DNA of 64,000 nucleotides, from assembly GCA_036852015.1 (NCBI GenBank), contig JAANDG010000060.1, positions 1 through 64,000 on the forward strand, given 5' to 3'. The notes under the pieces are model-generated. The model was given only the letters and a program-made list of their open reading frames with translations, did not search any database and was not told the DNA's origin. Below, in pieces: positions 12,301 to 25,300 of this stretch. Every line of letters begins with the position of its first letter. Within the stretch, counting starts at the first letter, position 1. Source of the DNA: Pelodera strongyloides. Its lineage: Eukaryota > Nematoda > Chromadorea > Rhabditida > Rhabditidae. The position numbers and the translations under genes are program-made.

Positions 12301-13359
12301 TGTGTCGTAAGGCACTTCATCTTAGGGTAACCATTTGGTTTTTGTTATGCACTATTTGTATTATTGTGCATGTTCTTATTTGTGTTGTTTCATTACCAAC
12401 AAACTATTATTATTATCTTATAATGTAAGTCCGATTCTGTTTCCTCGAACTTTCACAATGAAAAATAAGAATTTACCTGCGAACTTTTCCATCTCGAAAT
12501 CTGCATATGCAATTGCTGCACCCGTTCTTGATGCTCCGATTTTTTCTTCTCATCGTTGATTTTTGACGCCTGTAGGAAGTAAATAAATGTAGCTCGAGAT
12601 CGACAGATATACTTTATTTATGAAATTTTTTAGGTTTCCAGGGCTATAAATTACAGTAGGCCTCAGACTACTTGGCAAGAAATTAAAATAAGACAATTAA
12701 TGCAATGGCGGAAACGTTTTAGCGAGCAGAGCACTTTATGACCTCGTGACTCATGGAGACTAGGCTAATTTTTCTCGAAAACTGTCGGCAAATGGTCTCT
12801 CAGTGGTGCCAAAATGGTCGGTAACAGGTAACCAATTGGATTTTCTGACAGAAACCATTTGGTGACCGACTACCGTCGGGTTATACCACATTGTCAGAGT
12901 TTCAGGGTGACCAATTAATTACCTGTGCAGTCATCGCGTCGAATGCCTTTTTCACAATTTTCTGGTCATCACTTGAAACGGCACCCGTGAGAGCGATCTC
13001 CTTCAGCATGTTCTAAAAAATAAAAAGAATAAATAATGTTCTTGAAAATTGTTTTATTAATCACTTTTTGCCTCTTGAAAGCTCAGGCTCAAGGAAAAAA
13101 GGAAAATGCTGAAAATACCATGCCTTTACCATATGTGTAAAACTCTACTGTAACGGTATCTCTGCCAATAAAATGCACGTTTTACGTATAAATATTCACG
13201 GCAGGATTCATGATTATTTACACAAAAAAAACAAATGTTCATTAAAAGCAGTCAAACGGAAATTTTGACTGGTCATTTTTTTTTAGAAATTCATTAATTT
13301 AGTGTACACAGTTTTTTTTAAAATTCACTTTTTTTTTTATTTATTTTATTTTTTTATTT

Positions 13360-13391
<32 letters not shown>

Positions 13392-16300
13392 TATATTATA
13401 GTAATCTGTTTTTCCCCCCCAAGCTTACATTGCGTGTTTCATAATAGAGACGTGTCACGAGTGACATAATGCCGTGTGTGCCCAAAAATGTTCAAAAATA
13501 GCAGCGTATGACAATGTGACAATGAGACAATTTGTTTGTAGTACAATAAGGTCTACGACTGACAATGCGTGTGACAATATGGATACAAGAATAGGCATAT
13601 AGCTTGACAGAGTGAATAGATATTCAATAAGGTTGCGGGGTTAGATTATAGTACGCGAAATAAGGAGTCAATGTCGCTGGGGCGTAAATTAGTCGGTAAT
13701 AATTCTATATGGCAAGAGGCGTAGAAAATAGGTCGCGCAGTGTATGGACCGCTTACACGCGGGCGCGCCAATTAGATTACAACCTATGTTACTTCTTTAC
13801 AATTTTTTACTATTTCCTTTTGTATTTTTGGACAACTGTGGGTCGTGCCGCAGATGGCCGATAAAACAATGCGCTTCTTTTCTATTCACGTTTTTACTGT
13901 TTTGAGTCGATGTGTGAATGTGCAAAGGTAAATTACTAACAAAGAATTCGAAAGCGTGAGCGAGAGAAAGAGAGGGTAGAGAGAGAGAGAGAGAGAGAGA
14001 GAGGGGAAACGGAGAAAACGAGAAAGAGAGAGAATTATAGAGAGAGGTAACTGAAGAACCTCAGACGGGCGCGGCGAAAATTTGGCGTGTATCACACAAT
14101 GGCGGGGAAAAACTGGTGCGCGGCGTGAGGTAGGCGCGCAGTTATTTGTTACCGCGTAGCTTTAACTCTTCGCGACGTACGTGGAAGAGAGAGAGAGAGA
14201 GAATAGAGAGAGAGAGAGAGAATGCTCACCTCAATAAACAAATGATACTTCAGAATCCTCTGCACTGGTTTCAGAAGATAAGACGACAGTGGAAGTGAAT
14301 GGTTGAGAAGTTGCTGCCGTCTCTGTAGTGCTTCTTGAACACGTGGCATTGAGGTAATCGATGCCAGGGTGCTCAGAATTCTGAAAACAATAAATCGATC
14401 AATCATTTAATCAATCAATAAGTTAAAGCGAAATATCGGCAGTTTTTTGAAACACGTCGAGTACACCAGCATTCTTATGCAGCTTATGCAAATGAACATA
14501 TATTATTATAAAAAATAGAGCTAAATTCGAGCAACTTTGCATAAATACGTAAGAATTCGACTGTCCATGATGCGATTCAAAAACCGGCCGGTATTTTGCT
14601 TTAATCAGTCAAACAAAGTAATCCAGAAATCAAACGATCAATGAAATGAAGCAAAGGTAAGGTTGGACCACCATGAGTCCCGTAAATGAAAGGCACATCC
14701 CCAACACTTGGTTTCTACAAGTTTGCTTTTCAAAAAAAAAGTTGCGTACAATTCGATTGTTCTTTTCGAGAGCGTCTCATAAGCTCGAAGCACAATACCA
14801 CTACTCTGAACCACACGCGAATAAAATAGCTCAAAGAATCTTGTACCTCTGATAATTCGTGCAATACGTCACGTAATCGCCGAAGGCATTGGAAAATTCG
14901 ATGAAACATTTGCAAATTCGCACGCAATCCAGTTCAGCCTCGTCCAGTTGCGTGTATAATTTTTTGTTGATCTGGAAAAAATAACTTGGTTGTGCTCTTA
15001 AATTCAGGCGGGCGAACCGATTGTACGGACAGGCCCATCAAAATAAACCTATATTTACGATACGTTCATAATGACTATCAAGCATTTTTATTACAATATA
15101 TACAAACTAAATTTCACCATTATTCGCCCTAGACAACTTTTTTCCAATGCGCTCAACGCATATGTATACCATAAAACTGCAGATTTTAAAGCTATATATG
15201 CAAATTTTAATCGCATTATAATTTCACGATAAATTTGCATTGACGACAAGGATATTTGCGGCTTTACGGTATACATATGCGTTGAGCGCATTGGAAAAAA
15301 GTTGTCTAGGGCGAATAATGGTGAAATTTAGTTTGTATATATTGTAATAAAAATGCTTGATAGTCATTATGAACGTATCGTAAATATAGGTTTATTTTGA
15401 TGGGCCTGTCCCTTTAACTCAATATTTATCAGTAAAAAGTTAAAACATTCATAGTAATTGCAATATTTCCTACCATAAATATCCTTTCTATACATCCGAA
15501 CGTGGATGAAACTTGGTCGACGGTCAAGTCAAGGGACTCTCTGACATCGACGAGGTAGTTGAGGTAGCCCTGAAGTACAAGGGTGATGGCGTCTCTCATG
15601 CTTAAAATCCTCGAATGTTATGGTTCATGCTCTTTTATAAGCCTTATTCAATCCAGGATCAATTAATCTTATTTACATTACACATAGAAGTTCCAAGGGG
15701 TGCACACGCTGGTGTATCTGCTAATTAGCCTACCTGTATCACCTGCCACAGGTCATTTACATAGGTCCTTTCAGTATCGATTAGTTCTGCGGAGATTCTT
15801 TGTAATCGACTCAGGCCTCCATTTGACAGTAGTTGCCGTCGCCGAGCTTCTGACAGGGATGAGGCGGGGCTGAAAAACATTAATAATAAAGTCGATAATC
15901 AATAAAATCCGAACGAATGTCACTTAACCGCATTCAAACTGAGATAAACTTCGGAAGGCGCGCCGGGTTGATTGACCACGTTGTGGTGTCGTTTAGTTAA
16001 TGAATAAATAAGAAGAACCTAAGGGGGGGGGGGCGGGTGATGATTTCACAAACCACATTTCACACCGCTTTAACATTACCTAAACAGTACAATATCCGAG
16101 TGGTCGTCATCAGTTCCTTCACTGGATCTCAACGAAGATCTTGCAGACGAGTATCCCGTAGACGAGGAAGCGAACGAAAGCCGCGACTCGCCATTACAGT
16201 CCTGAATGTCAGGATTATCATAACGGAATGATAGTCAAGTGGCTAGTGTGCTGGACTCCAAGACGCACAACCCTGGTTCGAATCCGCTTAAGGCTTCTTT

Positions 16301-19300
16301 TCATGCCTTTCTCTTTGTTTGTATTTATATCCACTTTTTTATGGAATGGAAAAAAAGAGTTAATAATATGTCTTCCTGTTATCGACAGCGAAAAGATTTT
16401 TTATTGGTCAATAAAATGTAATCAATCTTCTGACTTTGTGGTATATTTAAAACATTACTAGATTCTTCATCTTTTTCACTATTTCATACTGTGCACAACG
16501 AAATACCGCTAACTAACGACCAAAAGCGATGTGAAAAACACGAAATCAAAACATGTACCCGTGCACTGAAATTCGATCCCTTTTAGCATTGAAAATCAGC
16601 CATTTGATACGGTAGGTGTATTCAAAATACTTGGTGACTGGCACAAACACTTTGTTGTGCAAACTTGTTTTGTAAATAAGGTATGACTCAAGACAACATA
16701 ATTATTTGTTATTTGCAAAATGGTTAACTAAGCGTTAGAATGCATAAAGGTCACAATTCTTTTTGTATATTTAATTAGGAAGCCAGAGAGTACACTGTAC
16801 ACTTCCACTACTACATGATTTCAAATAATTTAAAAATGTTTTCAAAAAGTTAACTAAATTCAAAAACTAAATTCTAGTTGAGCTTTGCTTGGTCTCGAGA
16901 GTTCGTCACAAAATAGTCCTTCTTTTATTAACCTGGATTCTTTGCCTTGTCAGATTGTCAGGTTGTCAAATCAAGTTGTCAGATTTTTTACGATGTCTTA
17001 GTAATACGAAACTCTCACCCCTGTATTATTATTCTGTGTCGATGGTGACTCCGGCATTGCACAGCAAACTTCCGAAGTTTGCACTTCAGTGTTGAACTTG
17101 ACTGGGCGAGGCGATGGGCTGAAATGAAGAAAAAGATAAGAAACGGATCATATGTTTTTACAAAAATATTTCAAGATTTTTTATGTCAGCTCCATTGCAG
17201 CAACACATTACGGAAATAGCCATACACGGGTCTCACATCTTGGTGACCATAAAAATCGATAATTAAAAACATTAATTGATAAAAAATGACAGGCACACTT
17301 ATTATAAGCATTGTATAGATAGTAAGTCTGACAGTAGGGTTATTTTAAATAATCAAGAACAATTTTCTTATTCGTAAAAGTTAGCGGGAAAACAATCATT
17401 AACAACAAGCTGCACAGGTGCCTTTGCTTTAAAATAAATCAGTAATAACTTAGTGGTAAACAAACACGAGAAAACTGAACTGACTATTTAAAGCGAAATA
17501 ACGATCGGTTTTTGAAACACATCGAGTACACCAGCATTCTAATGTTGCAGCTTATGCAAAATGAGCATAAATTAGAATAAACATTCGAGCTAAATTCGAG
17601 CACATTAGCATAAATACGTAATAATTTAGTTGTTAGTGAAACATAAAAATCTACAATTCGTTCGTTTTTCATGAGGCCGACCCTTTAGAGATACACTCAC
17701 ATCGACGTCAGGTAGACAATGACCATATCTTGAGGTAGAAACGTGAGGGGAGGGGGAATATTCAAATTACAGAAAATTAGAATATGAGATCAATTGACGG
17801 TGGTTGGATTCCATTACTGTAATTAATAGGTGAATGAAAGTTGTGGTGAATTCAAGAATATCGTGCCGTAGTCCGAAAAAATACACAAATTCGCGAATAA
17901 ATATTCGATTACGCTGATGGATTCAGAGAAATACAGTTTTTTCCTCAATATTATGTAGAGTATAGATGCCGAATCCTGTGGCAATTGTAATTGCCTGACT
18001 TGCAATTACGCCGGTGACAAATTAGTACGATTTAGCCTAGGTGGCTCTCTCTAGCTTTGGCAATTTGCAACACCGAAGGTCGTTTTATTTTAACGTAAAC
18101 GACAGGATGCGGAGCAGCCGCAAGGTATTGATGTTGTTGAAATTTTAGTGTTTTTTTCGGGCTTCTTAAACGCGTCAAAAAGGAACACCTGAGTTGAAAG
18201 GGCTCTTTCGTACTGGCGACAGTCACACATAAAATACCCTATGTGTATATTGTGATAGGTATAGGTAGTACCATAGGATGAGAGACATAGAATGAGATAG
18301 GTAGCCAGAGAGAGAGAGAGAAAGATAACGAGAGAGATGAAGTGAGAGATTTTTTGCTTTTTGAAAGGGACTTAGAGAACGACAGTTGCCCTGTGCCGTA
18401 GTGTGAGGCTTCAGAGAGGTAAACAGAGAGAAAAAGAGAGAAAAAGAGAGAGAGAGATAAAAGAGAGCGAGAGTCAATATATAGTTAAACACACGGTGTT
18501 GTTCTCATAGTTAGGGTTCCACTTTCTTTGGCTGACCATAGCTAGCATGTAAGTTTGGTAAAGTCGAGCTCTTGCCTTTTTATCACAACCAATATCTATT
18601 CTGCTTACAAACACCACTCTAATATGGTTCATGGGTTCATAGGAGCATATCCAGAGATAAGCCTCAGTTTAGCGGGGTTTGCGCAAAAAAAATGAATTGA
18701 ACGCGACAAACCAGTTACGGCACGTAAATATTCTTTTTCACCAATATCATGCGTACTGAGCTGCGTTGAGTCATAATGAAACATCAGGGTTCCAGGCCCG
18801 CTAACAAGCCCGCTAATCGAAAAACCAAAGTCCCTGTTGAGTAGGTTTGATTTATTCACGCAGTACTCGTACTTGGCCACGTTACCTCAAGTAAGCTACT
18901 TGGATGCCCGAACGGTAGAGAAAGGGTGAACGCTGCGTTTGAAAATCTCTCTCTCGTTCTCCCGCGAGAGATAAAGAGAAAGAGAGAGACCTTATCATAA
19001 AGACCCTAACTCATAGCTTAGTGGCCAACCTATTGGACCGGTTAGCAAAAGACTCGCCCTCTCGTCCATACCCCATACCTTTTTGGTCACACAATATTTG
19101 TTTCTATTTTATGTACATTAGTATAGTCGTACTAAAATTCTCGAATTAGTCTACAAAAAAAACCACACATCAATCAAAAAGCGCCTGGGTGTTCATCGCA
19201 ACAAAATTTGCTGTAATCGAGAACGGATGCCGGCTATAGAACGGATATGAAGAGTGAGAGAGAGAGAGAGAGAAACAGCAGAGGAGATAGAGGAAGAGGA

Positions 19301-22300
19301 GTAGAAGGAGAGAGATAGACCGAGAGATAGAGAGAAAGAGAGAAAGAGGTAGACAACGTTCCTATTTTAAAACGAGAAAGAAAAACTATAAATTGGAAAA
19401 GCGGTCTCTTCTCCCCTTAGGTCCCAAGTCCCTAGAACGGTGTGATTTATGTGCTCAGATAAATACTTCAAGACGCGTATCATTGACACTATAACTCTAC
19501 GGTTCACATTCAAGACGCTCTTTTTTACATGAGCAAATGGGTTTTATGGGGTTCGAGATTTTTTCGAAAGTCTATTCGAAAACCTCAAGGGTGGCTTTTT
19601 GGAAGTATGTTGACTAATACTGTACGGTATACGGTAAACGAATAGGTATTATAGTACTGACGGAGTATAAGGTAGTAAAGTTAAACTGTGCTATGAAATA
19701 TTACTGTAAGTACGGCGTACGGTAGAAGTATGGATCAACTACACAAAGAGATGCAGAGTTTATTTTTTATGGTAATACGGATGAACCCGGAGAAATAAAC
19801 GGTAATAGAATATACTAGACTATATTTAGGTAGTTTATTCGACACTACTTTTGTACTATATATGGCAGTAGACTACTACAACGGTGTATATGTGACTGCG
19901 CTAAACTCTGTTGCGGAAGAACCATGTATGCGTATGCGGAAATGCGGTTGACACTCGCACTGCTGGGATATGCAATACGGTAATGAAAAATAACATTATG
20001 GTAATAGGGGTAGACGCCAGTCACAGGTCACAATGAATGTACCATTTCGTACAACAAGGAATGCCATGCATAGTGTACGGTAGATAGTAGATATTCCTAT
20101 GAATAAAAGAAAATGCAAAAAATCACTGTATGACTGGACACAAAAGCCAACTTTAAAATCGATCTTTAGAAAACGAACATATGAATTCAGATATGGACAC
20201 ACGAAATTTAAAGCGATATAACGGCCGGTTTTTGAAACTTATGTTGGACAACTACGTTCCCCATGCCCATATGTCGTATTGAGATTAACAAAATTATACT
20301 AAAAATCACGCATTATAGCGCAGTCATTTGCATACCATACATATGGGAATACAGCGTCCAACATACACTTCCAAAACCGGCTGATATACCGCTTTAGATG
20401 AAGTGGCGGTTCACTCACATTTCTAGCGCATAAAAGTACGATAGAGAGTTTCTTGCACAAAAGGGGCTTCAGAAAGAAACAAACAATTGTAAAAACTTGG
20501 AAGTACGAGTATGCAGTATACTTCAAAAACCAAAACCAGTGACGCAACCATACATGGGAATACAGCGTCAAACATACATTTCCAAAACCGGCTGTTATAC
20601 CGCTTTAGCTTTAGATGAAGTGATGGTTCACTCTCAAAATGATAAGTACTACGAAGAAAGCAAGTCTTCTCCAATCAAACTATTTACCTTTATCGCGAGT
20701 TTTCAAAAATAAAAGTTAGCCTTACAAAGTATAAATCAATAAATCGATACAAACACATCAACCAGCAGCACATCGGTACCAAATCGCTTGAAAAAAAACG
20801 AACACAAAAAATTCGTCTTCCAGGAACAATTTCTCATTAGCCTTTTCCTTTTTTTCATTACAACTGTGCCGGTTTGTGAGATGTTGTAAGACAGGATAAT
20901 ATAAAAAATCTAGCAAAAACCGTAAACTCGGCCACGGGCCTAGCATCTCTCCAGAGATAATTTTAGGAAAAAAGGAAAGAGAAATCCAAAGAAACGTCTG
21001 GACTCAAACCGTCAAGGTGATAATTGGAATGCAATAATTGTCGACGAGTTTGTAAACAAGGGAATGGCTTCGGAATTGGAAAATTATGCAGCTCGCAGCT
21101 AAATTAGCCACCAGTTTGTCAGATGCCCTAGACTGTGTCAGATAGCAGAATCTACAAGGCTACGTATCTCTAATTTAATTTACGTCTATTACGCTCTCTG
21201 TACTTCGATTTATATACGTCAAACTCTGCAGGAGACTAATACTTATTCAACAGAAACTGCGAAAAGAAAGGATACTTACATCGTAGCACGAAGCCGCGGT
21301 GAGCATGGGATATATTATATTAAAAAGTTATGATTATCATAGTTGCCGATAATTATAAATTAAATTAGTAGTACATCAAAAACCAATAAAATCAATAATC
21401 AACCTGCTGTTTCCAGGTGGAAAAGCATGCAGTGTATGCAAATTCGACACCAACCAGGATTAAACATAGTGTAATGGTGGGTGAGAGACGTGAATCCACA
21501 TGAAAGGGTACATGAGAGAGTAGAGATAGAGATAAACTAGAGATAAATTTATAAGAGAGGTGGCGGGCACTTAAACTAGATGTATTATATTCTACTATCG
21601 TAGATATGGGTTCTATCGTATATGATAGCGAGTGGTAGATATATCTCAGCCGCTCTATGATTACATATCATTCCGTATAGATATATAGGCACCGGTGATT
21701 AGTGATCTACGGAGGGCACATATAAGTCTCAATTGTAATATAGGGGGTTTAGGATTTTTGTTGTTAGTAAGAATGTTGTACAAATGTAAAACGTTGTTAT
21801 TGTATACATATAATTATGATTGTTATTATTCTTAGTAAAATAGTTGAACTATTGCAAACCGTTGTTATTTCATACTAATAATTTTCATTTTTACTGTTAA
21901 GTGTCAATAATTGCTGAGAATAAGTTCTGCATTACTATTATTATGAATCAAAATACCCTACTAAACTACAAAAATAAATAAGCTTATTGTTGGTGCGAAG
22001 GGGAGGTGCCAGCTCTGTAGGTCTAATATATGATGATACCTCTGCATAGCTAGGAGCAAGTGCTTCGTGTAGTATTGTGCATTTGGCAATAACAACTGAC
22101 AACTGACATAGATAGTGGCAAGTGGATAATAATTTGCCAACTAGCAACCCTTTTCACATTAAAGTGACATTGCACGTGGTTTGTGAAACATGATCACTTA
22201 TGAACAGAATTCCATTATATGAAAATTTCACTACCTGAAGGGTTTCAAAAAAGGAGAATTCTTGGAAATAACGGCCCAGCGTATGTTTCACAAACTACGT

Positions 22301-25300
22301 GCTATACCGATTTGAAGCGAAATACCGGCCGGTTTTTGAAACGCATCGTGGACAACTGATTTCTTACGTATTTATGCTAATTTGCTCGAATTTAGCTCGC
22401 TTTTTATTCTAATTATGTTAATTTGCATAAACTGCATAATAATGCTGGTGTATTCGATGTGTTTCAAAAACCGGCGGGTATTTCTCTTTACTTTTAGGTT
22501 TTAGGTTCGGCTTTAGGTTTGCAAAGAAATTTGTTTGTCACGTCTTAATACTAATGTTTAATATTAAAGATTATTATTAGTAAGCAACAATGGCAACCGG
22601 CATATAGATAGGGCGTAATTACAATGACAATGACATTATTTCCACATTTATATGACAATACACTCCCGCTCTTTTCGCAATTGTCACTTCTTATTGTCAC
22701 AAATGATTATCGAATAACATTCATATCATAGAGTTTCTGTGCGCACGCTAATTGCTAATTGCAACAAAGTTGCGTGAAAGAGGCGACCACTTTTTATTCT
22801 TATGTAGCAACTAAGGGTGCTGATAATACTAACAAAATCTACTTATTTTTGGGTTCATAGGATGACTTTCATTTAAAAAGAACGCAAAATGTAAGCCGTA
22901 GGCAAGGTTACCAGTTGCGTTCGTTCATGTTCATGAGCTAAACTGTCCAAACTCGCTATTTAACTGTTTATTATATGATTAAAAAACATTGCTGCCGTAC
23001 ATCTATCCTTTAACTTATTGTTAGACGTGCTCAGAGCGTTGTCTGTGCACGTCTAATAAAAAACCTGCCGGTAGTTTGTTTTAAACAATTATTCTCAAAT
23101 ATATCCTCCCACTTACTTGCTTTCCTCTCCGTAAATCGTGTACAAATCCGTTAGGTCATAGGACCTCCTAAGGCCTATATTCTGCACATGATGCCATAGA
23201 GATCTAACCGGCGTCTCATATAGTAAATCCGTAGCAATAAAGTCTGGCAATGAGCCAGATTGGAACATTTTATGGTAATTAGAACCTTTAGAGGTGGGTA
23301 ATTAGCGGGAATAGTTCCAAGTCGATAATTAGCTCAATTTGAATTATTAGATCTGTCGAGCAACGATCCTTGGAAAAAGCACAGGTCCGGCGGTCCAATA
23401 GTAAAGGACTAGTATATGTACTCTTAGGGCCCTTTGAATAAGTAATAGGTAATATAATATACTATTTGAATGAACAATGCACAGTGTTCGCAAACACTGA
23501 CCGCTCACGAATATAATATATCTGGCGCTAAATATAAAACCAACCAAGGAAGTACAGTACAGTTCCAATACAATAGCCAACCTGCGCCAGCCACCCAGCC
23601 ACTTTCGAGATGCAGTGAACGCACAGTTAATTAATATCCATATAGTACGCCAATGGACGGAATGCCGCACGTGTGCTTTGAATTTGAATTATCTCAAACC
23701 TGAAACCAGACCCGCAGGCTTTTGCCTCGCTGGCGAGGGTTCAAGTTGAAAAAAGAGCCTACTACCTACTAATGGAGGCCTGCAGGCATGCAAGGTCAAT
23801 GGCTAAATTAGGCGTATACAAACATATGGACCGCCAAGAGAGCAACAAAAAATAATGCACTTTACGGGGTTTATTAGACAAAGGAATTGTGGAAATTGTG
23901 GTGGTATTTTGAGGCAAATGCGTATTAAATTTGGAAAAGTTTTCGTGGAAAGTCGACAGTGGAAAAGCTACTAAATCACTAAATACACCGCGGGCGTATA
24001 TAAACAAAATTATTACATGCCTGTTTAGTACCTAGTTTATAGTATCTTAAACACATAAAAGTTTGATAGAGCATGTAAAAATTGCGCGGCTCTCAATCAT
24101 AAAGGTACGAGACAGAAAAACAATTGATGTTATACACCGCCTACCACCAATGGATTTAAAAAAGTAAAAACATCTTTAGATCACCTGAATCTAAAACTTC
24201 ACAGCTAATTCAAGCTTTTGTTAGAACAATCTAAACGACGTATAACTCGTGAGGTGTCCTATTTCACTAAAGCTGCGAAAACCCTCATTCTTGTGCCAAT
24301 GTTACTTGACACTTTTGAAACTTCAAACCTTCGCATTGCTTGAATGTTTTCGAGGAAAATAAGAAAGAAAAACTGTGCACTTTTCACAAAAACAACACAA
24401 AAAAAAGCAGTGCGAAATCGTACAATTCACTAAAAACAGACAGTTTTTCATCGTTTTCGAAGTACTAAAAAAACTACAAATGCTACCGTAGGGCAAATGA
24501 GTTTGTCAGGAGACCTCGCAAAACCAACAGCTATTCTAAACCAACATCAAGAAGAAGAAAATTAATCTACATATCAATAGATCAAAGCTGAGGTACGCCC
24601 GGGGCAAACCTCTCTATGGTAGCTCTAATAAACCAACGAAACGTTAATCTATAAAAAAAGCGCCAAACTGCAAACAACAAACTACAACCAAGTTAAAGGA
24701 TGTATGAGTTGTGACTTAAAACCTAACGTCCTCAACTCGTCGACTAGTTAGTTACATGTTACATCCCTGCGCACCTCACTCTATAGTAGCTCTCCATAGA
24801 GTTGTATGTCGTCAGTGCATAGCCTCTATTGTCTCCAACCCTTGTTATATGCCGTGTCTCGCCACATCTTGAACAATAGAAACACACGCGAGTTGGCCGG
24901 AATTTGTTAGAATCTATTTCTTTTGTACTTTGGAAATTGGGTACCCGCGTGAAGTTGACTCGTCGTAGGGTAAAACATAGAGTAAACAAATGTTGAACCT
25001 GGTAGAAATGACAAGTTTCCGGCAAATATTGAACTCAAAACTGGTGCTCGTTAATTGTCGGGAAACTAAATATCCCAATTATATACGACAAATCATAAAA
25101 GGTGAAGCTAGCAGCGAAAATTTTGATGCGTTGAGACGAGGGTAAAGGGTAGCACTGATTTAAACAAGTATATAAGTGGTTACTGTAAAAAGTTATGTCT
25201 TCAAAACGCAAAGGTATGGTAATGATTCTGAAATGAAATAACAAACGGGTACGTAAACGACCGATGCAACATGCAAAATATAAACATTTACATTTCACAG

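Noticed and set aside
18185..18226. Possible alternative first exon before 17118
   Set aside because: The frame of correct phase starts with GTG, not ATG.
21269..21295. ATG followed by GTAAGTATCC donor on the minus strand (MLTAASCYD)
   Set aside because: Phase does not fit the next RhoGEF exon at 17118, which would stop at once.
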